Source: Paenibacillus taihuensis (GTDB lineage: Bacteria > Bacillota > Bacilli > Paenibacillales > Paenibacillaceae). From it: a stretch of 64,000 nt of DNA. Location: contig NZ_QTTN01000029.1 in NCBI RefSeq assembly GCF_003386535.1, forward strand, positions 1-64,000. Direction: 5' to 3'. Of this stretch, positions 8,564-16,764 are shown one piece after another (positions within the stretch are counted from its first letter, which is position 1; every line of letters starts with the position of its first letter). A program made the translations under genes and the position numbers. Under the pieces are notes generated by a model. That model was not told the origin of the DNA. It ran no database searches and saw only the letters and a list, made by a program, of their open reading frames with translations.

Positions 8564-11305
8564 ATGAGAATATCAACCTGGCTCACATCCATGATTGCCA
8601 TTTTAACGTTATTGTTTGCAGGTGTATTTGTTTGCTTGTCATTGCTGTCACACAGCTATCACGAGCAACACGCGTCGGTCTTGAGACAAGTGGAAATTAA
8701 ACAGCTTGGCATTGATTTGGAGCATGCCTCCAACTATTTAACAAACGAAGCGAGAGCCTATGTGGGATTAGGCGATATCGTCCATTATGCGAATTATTGG
8801 CGCGAAGTGAAGGAGACCCGCACGCGGATCATGCCATCGAGAAGTTGAAGGAGCTGGGATCTCCTCCGATTGAACTCGCTCTCCTGCAGCAGGCGAAGAC
8901 GGCGTCAAGCGAGCTTGAAGTCATTGAAGGAAAAGCGATGAATGCAGCGGAAGCGGGGAACCTCGAGCTTGCGAGGAAGCTAATGTTCGATCAGCAATAT
9001 GCAATGAAGAAGCAAGATATAATCAATAACATTGAGTACTATCAACGTATGGTAAAAACGAGAACGGAGTTGGAGACTGCTGCGGAGCATCGACATGTCA
9101 TGAGCATGCTTCAAGTGACGGTGGGCTTTCTCATTGCAACATTCGGGATATTGCTCGCCATCCTGGTCGGCACCTTGTATGTGACACGCCGCCTCAATAC
9201 GGGATCCGCTTCTGTCATGATTCGGGAATTGCGGGAAGCTTTACGCAGCATTCATGACCACAAGGAGCAGCTGGAAGTGACTGTTGTTCAGCGGACGAAG
9301 GAGCTCGAGGCGAAGAATGTACTGCTGGAAGAGGCAAAAGCGCTAGCGGATGAGGCCAACCGGGCGAAGAGCGAATTCATCGCTAACATGAGCCACGAGA
9401 TTCGGACGCCTATGAATGCCATTATGGGCTTTAATTATTTGCTTCAGCAGTCGAATTTGTCTGAGCAGCAGAAGGATTATGTCGACAAGACGATTCTCTC
9501 TGCCAAGAACCTGCTGACGATCATTAATGATGTTCTGGACTTCTCCAAGATTGAAGCGAAGAAGATTATGCTGGAGCAGATCGATTTCGATCTCTATGAA
9601 GTTCTTAGCGACACCTCCAACATGATCAGCTTCAAAGCCTATGAGAAAGGGCTTCGGCTTCATTTCTCCGTACATCCCGATGTGCCGCAGATGCTGAAGG
9701 GCGATCCGTTCCGCTTAAGTCAAGTGCTGCTGAACCTGGCGAACAATGCGATTAAGTTCACGGAGCAAGGCGAGGTTTCCGTTTCTGTGTACGTCCGCTT
9801 GAAGAAGGCGAGTTCACTGTCGCTTCAATTCGATATTGAGGATACCGGTATTGGAATGACGCAGGAGGAGATGAAGCTGTTATTCCGAGCGTTCACGCAA
9901 GCGGATATGTCCACTACCCGCCGGTATGGCGGGTAGTGGACTTGGACTTGTCATTAGCAGGAATCTGATCGAGCTGATGGGTGGAACTACCCATGTGGAG
10001 AGCAAGGCAGGCGAAGGCAGCCGCTTCTCGTTTGACGCGCGATTCGAATACAGCACGATGAATGCATTCGTTCCGGACAAGGAGCTAGGTTTCAAGTTTC
10101 TGCGGGTTTTGCTTATTTGCGATCATGCAGAGATGAATGTTGTACTTCAAAATCAGCTTGAGCAGCTCAAATTCATTGTCCGCGTTGCGAAAACGGAGAA
10201 TGAGGTGCTCCAGAAATATTCGAATAATCGCTACGACTTGGTGCTCATCGATTGGAGCTTGAAGGAGGGCGATCCGTTCGAACTTGCGGCGAAGTTCAAG
10301 TTTGAACATGCTGCACCGGCTCAAGTGCTTGTCATGGTGAGCGCGTATCATGAGCAGCGACTACACGAGCTGGACAGCCGCGGCGTCTTCGAGAAAATCA
10401 TTTACTATCCGATAAGCCAGTCGCAGCTGTTCAACGAAATTTGCAGCTTGTACAAGACGCAAATTTCTCAGAAGCACATTATTGCGCAAGATCAAGATCG
10501 AAAGGAACGATTCAACCTGCTCAGACACTCTCATATTTTGCTCGTTGAAGATAATGAAATCAATCAAGAGGTGGCAAAAGCGATCCTGTCTGATATGGAC
10601 ATCCAGCTAGATGTCGCGAATAACGGCGCCGAAGCAGTCGCAATGGCTGGCCTCGTCCCTTACGATGCGATATTGATGGATTTGCAAATGCCTGTTATGG
10701 ATGGGTATGAGGCAACGCGGTTGATTCGTGAGAAGCTCGGCGGCGACACGCCGATCATCGCGATGACAGCCGATGCGATGAAGGGGATCAAAGAACGGGT
10801 GCTCGAGGTTGGCATGGACGCATATATTACGAAGCCGTTCGATTCGATCGAATTGTTCAGTGTGCTGCAGCGCGTCATTCAGAGCTCGAGATTAAGGGGC
10901 GGACAGCGGCAGGTTGCAGCGGCTTTTGAATCTGAGCAGGAGGAGCAAGAGGGAGCTGTCCAAGTTCTGCAAGTCGAGAAAGCGGTGTCGCGGCTAGGTA
11001 ATAACAAGCATCTGTACCGGCAGCTATTGCAGGAATTTATGACCGAGCATGGAGATTCGCTCGATTGGATTCGTTATGCGATCGACAGGAGAGAATTGGA
11101 GAATGCCCAATTTCTCGCCCATAAGTTGAAGGAGGCGGCGATCTTCATCGGCGCTTACGAGCTTGCGATTGCAGTCGAGAAGGTTGAATATGCCCTGATC
11201 AATCAGGAGAATCCGTCCTTTGCTCTTACGATCATGCAGCACAAATTCGAGGAAGCGTTGGCTTCTATCGAAGGTGAGATATCGAAGGTGAGATATCGAA
11301 GGTGA
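8564..11305 (+). pseudogene. hybrid sensor histidine kinase (HK-REC-REC-HPt) broken by two frameshifts
   Basis: Three overlapping frames make one protein of about 910 residues. There is a signal/TM segment (about 8580-8650), a periplasmic-type helical sensor, and a second TM (about 9115-9185). HisKA follows with His codon 9394 (NMSHEIRTPMNAI), then the ATPase domain, a degenerate receiver (about 10090-10440) and a complete receiver (LLVEDNEINQ, MDLQMPVMDG, TKPFD; about 10535-10880). It ends in an HPt-like domain (AHKLKEAA). One base is missing near 8830, where the frame moves from TRTR to DHAIEKL. One extra T sits near 9931, where RRYGG continues as SGLGLVIS inside the G2 box. The first receiver lacks the acidic pair and the Lys. 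It is a recent pseudogene or two sequencing errors; the rest is intact. Confidence 0.82.
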
Positions 11306-11308
11306 AAT
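11267..11308 (+). repeat. three tandem copies of a 14-bp unit
   Basis: ATCGAAGGTGAGAT occurs three times in a row (the last copy has one change), spanning the end of the hybrid kinase gene and its stop codon. The unit length is not a multiple of three, so copy-number change would alter the C-terminus. Confidence 0.9.
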
Positions 11309-11311
11309 AGT

Positions 11312-11338
11312 CAAAACCCGCTCTTAGAGCGGGTTTTG
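11312..11338 (+). terminator. terminator after the hybrid kinase
   Basis: A perfect 12-bp stem (CAAAACCCGCTC with GAGCGGGTTTTG) and a three-base loop, with an internal T-run. Confidence 0.88.
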
Positions 11339-11452
11339 TTGTGTTCTGCGCCTTTCTCTATACGTGCTCCGGCATGAGGAAACAGGTGCTATAGGGTTCG
11401 TTTTCGCCTAGGATCTCCAAAGAGTCCGCCCGGCGAGGCCTTGGTCTGCTCC

Positions 11453-11650
11453 TCTATAGTGGATTTATCGGATTTATCCAATATAGAAAGGTCAAAAAAG
11501 AAGAAGTTGCACCTTATAGTGGAAAAATCCACTCAATTCTGCTCGAAATTGGCCATTTCAGTCCTTCTGGCCGAAAATGAGCGGAAAAATCCATCGTAGC
11601 TTGCGAAAAACCGCTTTTTTGATCAAAATGGGTGGATTTATCCAACCTAG
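11453..11650. repeat. intergenic palindromic repeat element, copy 1
   Basis: This fills most of the gene gap 11306-11673. It contains several GGATTTATCCA-like motifs, each followed by a TAG. The central unit has inverted ends: TATAGTGGAAAAATCCACTCA near 11515-11536 and ATGAGCGGAAAAATCC at 11577-11592. The 50-bp core between CTCA and TGAG matches a second copy (36974-37158) at about 36 of 50 positions, in the same orientation. No ORF is present. It resembles REP/MITE-like non-coding repeats. Confidence 0.7.
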
Positions 11651-11673
11651 CAAGGGGAGGATGAGGTGGAAGG

Positions 11674-11856
11674 TTAAGACTTATTCTCCGTTACCTCTTC
11701 CTTCGTATCAGAGACCAGCTCCTTGGCGGAGGACTTGAACTCGTGCAGCGTGCGGCCGACGGCACGGCCCAATTCAGGAAGCTTGGATGGTCCGAAAATA
11801 ATAAGTACAACGACGAGAATCATCATCAGTCCTGGAAACCCGACATTTTGCAGCAT
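11674..11856 (-). CDS. tatA: Sec-independent protein translocase subunit TatA
   Basis: 60 aa from ATG 11856, chosen because AAGGGAG lies 9 bases upstream; the ATG at 11865 touches the ribosome site. There is one N-terminal membrane helix ([17 protein letters not shown]), then the hallmark hinge [21 protein letters not shown] and an acidic tail. TatA oligomers form the channel for folded Tat substrates. It is the last gene of the minus-strand operon amine oxidase - exported RidA - tatA. tatC lies nearby on the opposite strand. Confidence 0.95.
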   Translation of the reverse strand: MLQNVGFPGLMMILVVVLIIFGPSKLPELGRAVGRTLHEFKSSAKELVSDTKEEVTENKS

Positions 11857-11877
11857 GCGGATCATCTCCCTTGGAAT

Positions 11878-12453
11878 TTAGTCTTGGTTATGCTGGCTTG
11901 GATAGGCGGCGACTGCTTCGATCTCGATCAGCCAATCAGAGTTGACGAGACCGGCAACGCCGACTGTGGAGCGGGCTGTCTTGGTTGGGTTCGTCTTCGT
12001 GCCAAAGTATTTTGCATACGCTTTGAACCAGCCGTCATAGTCGAATTTGCCGCCTTTCGCCGCATCCGGGGCGATGTAGACGCGCAGATAGATCACATCT
12101 TTCAACGACAGTCCCTGCTCCTTCAACTGCTTCTCGATGTTCTGCAGGATGCTTGTGCCTTGCGCTTCGGTGTCGCCGTAGCGCTCATAGATGGTTTTGC
12201 CATCCTTGTTAATGACCGCAGGCGTCGTGCCGCTCGTCGAGAACGTGGCACTGCCGGCTGGCAGGGCAACCGCGCTTGCGATTGACGATGACGGGCTGCC
12301 GTAAAATTCAGGCTCATAAATCGGTGTCAGCGGATATTTATTCGGTGTTATGGCGGCATATACGGAAGCGGTAGCGGCGAGAGAAGCGATGATGACCACG
12401 CAGGCTGCGATCTTTACTTTACGAGATAAGTTCAAATTAACGTTGATGTTCAT
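11878..12453 (-). CDS. exported or membrane-anchored RidA family protein
   Basis: 191 aa. A basic N-terminus and a hydrophobic segment (about residues 13-34, ending in ASVYAA, a plausible signal-peptidase site) precede a RidA domain: ATFSTSGTTPAVI, ILQNIEKQLKEQGLSLKDVIYLRVYI, the active-site Arg in TARSTVGVAGL, and LIEIEAVAAYP. RidA normally acts in the cytoplasm on imines, so a secreted form is unusual. It starts 13 bases after the amine oxidase gene, with AGGAGGG as ribosome site, and an amine oxidase makes imines. I infer that it works outside the membrane on the oxidase product. The export route (Sec or lipid-free anchor) is not settled by the sequence. Confidence 0.85.
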   Translation of the reverse strand: MNINVNLNLSRKVKIAACVVIIASLAATASVYAAITPNKYPLTPIYEPEFYGSPSSSIASAVALPAGSATFSTSGTTPAVINKDGKTIYERYGDTEAQGTSILQNIEKQLKEQGLSLKDVIYLRVYIAPDAAKGGKFDYDGWFKAYAKYFGTKTNPTKTARSTVGVAGLVNSDWLIEIEAVAAYPSQHNQD

Positions 12454-12466
12454 TCCAGTTTCCCTC

Positions 12467-14074
12467 CTATTCTTTCATGACGCGCTCATGGATATCGGTG
12501 ACGACGGAACGAGCAGACTCGATCGCGCCAGCCATCCATGCCGTGATGTAGCTGATATGCTCGCCAGCGAGGTAGACGCGGCGGTCGGGCTTGCACAGTA
12601 CCGGGTAGTTCGTCTTCCGGTCGTCAGCCGAGTACGAAACCCAGCTGCCCATGTTGTATTTGATCGTCTTCCAGTTAACGGAGAAGGAGGACTCGAATTC
12701 ATCGAAGTATTGCGGATGGATTTGCGCACCTTGGGTAAGCGCAAGCGCTTCGCGATCCTTGAAGGACAGCGCGCCGATCTTGTCGGCCTTGGCGCCGAAG
12801 GCGTAATAGCCGAGCAGAACCCCTTTTTTGGCAAAATAGTTCGTCGGCGGGTAATAGATGGACGAGATGTCCATGTTCGTCAGCGTGTTGCCGCCGAAGA
12901 TGAGGTCGTCTTCTTCCCAGAACCGTCGCTTGAACTGCAGGCCGATCTTGCCGGCATTCGCGTAGTTCGTATTGTTGATCGCCTTCGTCATCTCGGGCGA
13001 CAAGTCGTGCTTGATCGTCTTCAGCACCGACAGCGGAATGGTGCAGATGCAGAAGTCGCCTTCTATCTGCTTCACCTCTCCGCTCAGCAGGTCGGTATAA
13101 GAGACTTGCACCTTCTCGCCGACATGCTTGATCTCGGATACCTCCATATTGTGCTTGATCCGGTTGCCGAGCCTTTTCTCGAATGCTTTCGGAATCGCGT
13201 CGATGCCGCCGACGGGGTGGAACATCATCATCTGCTGATCGTATTCGTACTCGCTGCTGAAGTAGCTCGCGAAGCCGGAATTAATGATCGCTTTCATGTC
13301 GAACGGATCTCGGATGACACCGGCGTCAAGGCGCGAGCCCGGTTCATCCTTGTAGCCTCCGCGAGAGGAGCCTTTGTAGAACAGATCGGCGTCCAAGTTG
13401 CCTTCGGAACGAAGGTAGGCGACGATCTTTTCCTTCTCCTCCGGCGTAACGGGCAAGTCGAGGCCAGGCTGGTTAATAGCCTTGGCGAGCAGCTCGCTGA
13501 TATAGCCTTTGGCGTCGGCTTTCGCCGCGCGTTTGCGGATAGGCTTGTTCGAGAGGGAGCTGGGCACATTCTCGTTGTAGTAGTAGGCGCTCTCGTTCAC
13601 GTTGTTGAACGGCTCCATCTGGATGCCGAACTCCCGGCAATATTCCATCGTCACATGGAACTGCGGAATGCGCATGCAGCCGGCGTTCAGGTAATGGCCG
13701 TCGTCGAAGCGGGCGACTTGCTTCTGTCCGCCAACCTCAGTGACGGTCGTGCCGCGTCGTACCGACCAGTTCCGGCCGCCGGTACGGGCGCGGGCTTCGA
13801 GAATGGTACAGTCGTAGCCGGCTTTGCCGAGCTCGTAGGCGGCAGTCAAGCCGGCGAGACCTGCGCCGAGGATGACGATCTTCTTGCCGGAGCGGCTCGT
13901 GCCTTTCAAGTCCCAGCTGGATGGAGGCGTATATTCCGCTGCCTTCATCGTTTGCGGCGTGAACAGCCCCATCGTGCCCATGACACTGAATAAGGCGGCG
14001 GCACCTCCGACTCTGCCCACTGTCGTTAGAAATTGGCGGCGCGACACTTCATTTGGCGTTTCTTTCGTTTCCAT
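12467..14074 (-). CDS. Tat-exported flavin-containing amine oxidase
   Basis: 535 aa. The twin-arginine signal is SRRQFLTTVGRVGGAAALF (about residues 11-29), followed by a hydrophobic core. The mature protein has the Rossmann FAD motif VILGAGLAGLTAAYELGKAG (about 70), the GGR motif TGGRNWSVRRG, and a C-terminal FAD block RRVYLAGEHISYITAWMAGAIESA. These mark the monoamine oxidase/L-amino-acid oxidase superfamily: oxidation of an amine to an imine with H2O2 release. The substrate cannot be read. As a Tat substrate it would be exported folded with its FAD. AAGGAG precedes the ATG. It heads the operon with an exported RidA and tatA, and an exact GlnR/TnrA-type box lies about 85-100 bp upstream. 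Confidence 0.93.
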   Translation of the reverse strand: METKETPNEVSRRQFLTTVGRVGGAAALFSVMGTMGLFTPQTMKAAEYTPPSSWDLKGTSRSGKKIVILGAGLAGLTAAYELGKAGYDCTILEARARTGGRNWSVRRGTTVTEVGGQKQVARFDDGHYLNAGCMRIPQFHVTMEYCREFGIQMEPFNNVNESAYYYNENVPSSLSNKPIRKRAAKADAKGYISELLAKAINQPGLDLPVTPEEKEKIVAYLRSEGNLDADLFYKGSSRGGYKDEPGSRLDAGVIRDPFDMKAIINSGFASYFSSEYEYDQQMMMFHPVGGIDAIPKAFEKRLGNRIKHNMEVSEIKHVGEKVQVSYTDLLSGEVKQIEGDFCICTIPLSVLKTIKHDLSPEMTKAINNTNYANAGKIGLQFKRRFWEEDDLIFGGNTLTNMDISSIYYPPTNYFAKKGVLLGYYAFGAKADKIGALSFKDREALALTQGAQIHPQYFDEFESSFSVNWKTIKYNMGSWVSYSADDRKTNYPVLCKPDRRVYLAGEHISYITAWMAGAIESARSVVTDIHERVMKE

Positions 14075-14120
14075 TCTCGTTCAGCTCCTTTAGGTGGACC
14101 GAGTGTCCGTCTCTGGGGCA

Positions 14121-14173
14121 AATGTAACATGGAAATTTTCAGTAAATCCAATATTTTGTCAGAAAGTCTAACA
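14121..14173 (-). promoter_or_regulatory. GlnR/TnrA-type box and probable promoter of the amine oxidase operon
   Basis: TGTCAGAAAGTCTAACA (14157-14173) fits the GlnR/TnrA consensus TGTNAN7TNACA exactly. On the minus strand TACATT (14126-14121) could be the -10. Transcription would then start near 14115, which places the box centre about 50 bp upstream, the position from which TnrA is known to activate. The -10 assignment is a guess; the box is clear. Confidence 0.7.
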
Positions 14174-14375
14174 TAAATAAAATTTATCAATATGAAATAT
14201 ATAATTTATCGATGTGGTGTCGAAGTGCTTGGAACACGCCGTTTCACAACGGTTTGGGGCTGGTTCTCGCATCCAAATCAAGGCATAAAATACCAAAAAA
14301 CACGTACGACTGGGCATACAGTCCCATTGAACATTCGGATATAAGCTGATATCATCTCGAACCAAGAAGATATTG

Positions 14376-14392
14376 TGTTAGATTATCTAACA
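14376..14392 (+). promoter_or_regulatory. GlnR/TnrA-type box upstream of the TnrA-like gene and tatC
   Basis: TGTTAGATTATCTAACA is a perfect 8-1-8 palindrome and fits TGTNAN7TNACA exactly. It shares 13 of 17 bases with the box at 14157-14173. It lies 26 bp before the regulator ATG and touches a possible -10 (CATAAT, 14391-14396), which suggests autorepression more than activation. The remainder of the 344-bp divergent gap (14075-14418) is AT-rich with no ORF I would support. Confidence 0.72.
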
Positions 14393-14418
14393 TAATTGGG
14401 ATGGGAGGCAGATGAACG

Positions 14419-14649
14419 ATGCATGAGAAGGTAATGAGCATTGGCACTGTATGCGACCTGACAGGTTTGACGGAAAGGCAAATTCGGTATTACGAGGAGA
14501 AACAGCTTATTTTTCCGGTGCGATCGAAGGGCGGCGCGCACAAGTACTCGTTCGACGATGTAGAGAAGGTGAAAGAAATCCATAGCAAGCTGCGGGACGG
14601 GTTTCATACGTTCGAGCTGCGCAAAAGCGGAAAGGTGTGCTGCGAATGA
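14419..14649 (+). CDS. short TnrA/GlnR-like MerR-family regulator
   Basis: 76 aa, little more than the winged-helix DNA-binding domain: VMSIGTVCDLTGLTERQIRYYEEKQLIFPVRS...HKYSFDDVEKVKEI. The phrases SIG-V-LTGL--RQIRYYEE--LI-P-RS and KYSF-DVE are those of B. subtilis TnrA and GlnR, which respond to nitrogen status through glutamine synthetase. TnrA is about 110 aa. This protein stops after RDGFHTFELRKSGKVCCE, so the C-terminal glutamine-synthetase-binding part is missing or replaced. GGGAGG precedes the ATG at 14419. It overlaps nothing, and tatC starts 17 bases after its stop. It may have lost nitrogen sensing or may use a different input. Confidence 0.82.
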   Translation: MHEKVMSIGTVCDLTGLTERQIRYYEEKQLIFPVRSKGGAHKYSFDDVEKVKEIHSKLRDGFHTFELRKSGKVCCE

Positions 14650-14666
14650 GACCGCTGGAGGAAACG

Positions 14667-15398
14667 ATGTCGCTCATTGCCCATCTGACCGAGCTGCGTC
14701 GAAGGATATGGCGAAGCTTGGCTGTGCTGATCCTCTCTCTTGGTGCCGGGTTATACCTATCACCCAAAGTACTTCATTATTTGAAAAGCGTTCCGCCGGC
14801 ATCGAACATGACTTGGAATGTCTTCTCTCCGTGGGACGGATTGCGTTTGTACATGACAATTGCGCTTGTGTTCGCATTGACGATTTCATTGCCGTTCATT
14901 CTATATCAGCTGTGGGGATTCGTCCGCGAGGGCCTTCATACGGATGAACGGGCAGCGGCTCTCCGATACGTTCCATACAGCGTAATCTGTTTCCTATGTG
15001 GTCTTGCCTTCGGATACTTCATCGTCTACCCGATGAGCTTCGCCTTTACGACGCGGATTACAGAGAGCCTGCAGCTGGTGGAGACTTACGGGGTCGCGCA
15101 ATATTTTGGCTTCATGTTCAATATTATCATTCCGCTTGCGATTGCCTTTGAATTGCCTGTGATTGTGATGTTTCTAACGAAGATCGGCGTGCTGACACCT
15201 CAGGCGCTGCATAAAATGCGGCGCTATGCTTATTTGGTACTCGTGATAGTAGCGAGCCTTATTTCGCCGCCGGAGCTGATTTCGCATATGATGGTGTTCA
15301 TTCCGCTTGTCGTGCTGTACGAGGTGAGTGTGCTGCTTTCCCGCATCGTGTATGGCCGGAGAAGAAACGCTTCATTAGTAGAGGCATCGGGCGCTTAG
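14667..15398 (+). CDS. tatC: Sec-independent protein translocase subunit TatC
   Basis: 243 aa from ATG 14667, chosen because GGAGG lies 5 bases upstream; upstream in-frame starts lie inside the preceding gene. There are six membrane segments. Conserved TatC signatures are SLIAHLTELRRRI at the N-terminus, FALTISLPFILYQLWGFVREGL, and LAFGYFIVYPMSFAF. TatC recognises the twin-arginine signal. It is co-transcribed with the TnrA-like gene and is divergent from the operon carrying its probable client, the amine oxidase, and tatA. Such client-linked Tat pairs are known in Firmicutes (PhoD with TatAd-TatCd), so this may be a dedicated translocase. Confidence 0.95.
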   Translation: MSLIAHLTELRRRIWRSLAVLILSLGAGLYLSPKVLHYLKSVPPASNMTWNVFSPWDGLRLYMTIALVFALTISLPFILYQLWGFVREGLHTDERAAALRYVPYSVICFLCGLAFGYFIVYPMSFAFTTRITESLQLVETYGVAQYFGFMFNIIIPLAIAFELPVIVMFLTKIGVLTPQALHKMRRYAYLVLVIVASLISPPELISHMMVFIPLVVLYEVSVLLSRIVYGRRRNASLVEASGA

Positions 15399-15419
15399 TG
15401 GAATGATTTGCATATCCTA

Positions 15420-15452
15420 GACTGAACTTCTTGCGAGTTCGGTCTTTTTTTT
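15420..15452 (+). terminator. terminator after tatC
   Basis: Arms GACTGAACT and AGTTCGGTC, with a six-base loop, are followed by eight T residues. Confidence 0.9.
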
Positions 15453-15572
15453 GTGTGCCTAAAATAAGCTTCAAAACCACAAACACAACCAAAACCAACT
15501 AAAATCAAGAAAATACAATTTCTTAACATGGATTGAATATGTATTTTACAATTCGGATTTACACTAAGGATG

Positions 15573-15597
15573 TCCTTAAGCGAAAGAACGCTAAGGA
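15573..15597. promoter_or_regulatory. inverted repeat in the leader of the phosphonate operon
   Basis: TCCTTAAGCG and CGCTAAGGA, separated by AAAGAA, form an imperfect inverted repeat just before the ribosome site of the first gene. It may be the operator of the DeoR-type regulator at the end of the operon or an mRNA hairpin. Two TTTACA hexamers (15545 and 15558) lie upstream. No other site of this sequence was seen in the window. Confidence 0.4.
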
Positions 15598-15634
15598 ACA
15601 ATAATTAAGAACCATGTGGAGGGAAAGAGAAGAA

Positions 15635-16732
15635 ATGAAGAAGTGGATGGGGACTGCACTAACAACAGCATTGGTCATCTCGGCGCTGACAGCATGTGGA
15701 ACAAGCAATAACGATGCAAACACGAATTCGGCACAAGCAGCAAACGGGAACAAGCCTGCGACAGAAGCAGCGGCGAATTCGGAAATTACAGTTTACACCG
15801 CACTTGAAGACGATCAAATTGGGGCGTACTTAGCTTCATTCAAAGAACAGTATCCGAACATAAAAGTAAACATCGTACGCGATTCCACAGGTATTATCAC
15901 TGCAAAGCTGCTTGCTGAGAAAGACAATCCGGTAGCAGACGTTGTATGGGGTACAGCGGCAACTAGCTTGCTTGTCCTTGATCAGAACGGAATGTTGGAA
16001 GGCTACTCGCCGAAAGGTATTGAGAATGTACTTCCAGAATTTAAAGACACTGGGGAGCCTGCGCACTGGGTCGGCATCGATGCATGGGAGACAGCTTTCG
16101 CAGTAAACACAGCAGAGCTGAAGAAGAAGAACCTGCCGATTCCGCAATCTTATGAAGATCTGACCAAGCCTGAATACAAAGGGTTGGTCGTCATGCCTAA
16201 CCCAGCAGCATCGGGCACTGGCTTCCTGACTGTATCGGGTCTGGAGCAATTGATGGGCGATGCCAAAGCATGGGATTACCTCGACAAGCTCGACAAGAAC
16301 ATCGCGGTTTACACACAGTCCGGTTCTAAGCCAGCGAAACTAGCAGGCACAGGCGAATATCCGATCGGCGTATCGTTCGGCTACCGCGCAATTGAAGAGA
16401 AGAAGAGCGGCGCTCCGATCGAAGTTGTATTCCCGAAAGAAGGCTCCGGCTGGGACGTTGAAGCAAATGCGCTCATGAAGAAAGACAACATCAAGCCAGA
16501 AGCGAAAGAATTCCTGGACTGGGCGATTTCCGCTGAGCCAATGAAAGAGTACAACAAGAACTACGCGATCATCTCCATTAAGAACGAAGGCGCATCGATA
16601 CCGGAAGGCTACAAGGCAGATCCAATGAGCCAATTGATCAAGATCGACTTGAACAAAGCGGCAGCTTCCCGTGAAGCGACATTGGCTGAGTGGACGAAGC
16701 GTTACGAAGCGAAGAGCGAACCGAAAGAATAA
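15635..16732 (+). CDS. 2-aminoethylphosphonate ABC transporter substrate-binding lipoprotein (PhnS-like)
   Basis: 365 aa from ATG 15635 ([21 protein letters not shown]), a lipoprotein signal with the lipobox Cys at the end of LTAC. The in-frame ATG at 15614 lies across the ribosome site GGAGGG. The mature part is an iron/AEP-type binding protein ([57 protein letters not shown]). Members of this family bind Fe3+, thiamine or 2-aminoethylphosphonate. The choice of phosphonate rests on phnX and phnW in the same operon. It is exposed on the outer face of the membrane. Confidence 0.87.
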   Translation: MKKWMGTALTTALVISALTACGTSNNDANTNSAQAANGNKPATEAAANSEITVYTALEDDQIGAYLASFKEQYPNIKVNIVRDSTGIITAKLLAEKDNPVADVVWGTAATSLLVLDQNGMLEGYSPKGIENVLPEFKDTGEPAHWVGIDAWETAFAVNTAELKKKNLPIPQSYEDLTKPEYKGLVVMPNPAASGTGFLTVSGLEQLMGDAKAWDYLDKLDKNIAVYTQSGSKPAKLAGTGEYPIGVSFGYRAIEEKKSGAPIEVVFPKEGSGWDVEANALMKKDNIKPEAKEFLDWAISAEPMKEYNKNYAIISIKNEGASIPEGYKADPMSQLIKIDLNKAAASREATLAEWTKRYEAKSEPKE

Positions 16733-16764
16733 TACGATCTAACCAGAAGGAGGAGCGCTGCTTT

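Noticed and set aside
8797-9936. Separate kinase gene starting at 8797
   Set aside because: Its first residues overlap the antecedent frame and lack a ribosome site; homology continues across the junction from the 8564 start.
12350-13993. 547-residue open frame antisense to the amine oxidase
   Set aside because: Composition (Arg/His/Ala/Val-rich) is that of a shadow frame; the minus-strand gene has a Tat signal and complete FAD motifs.
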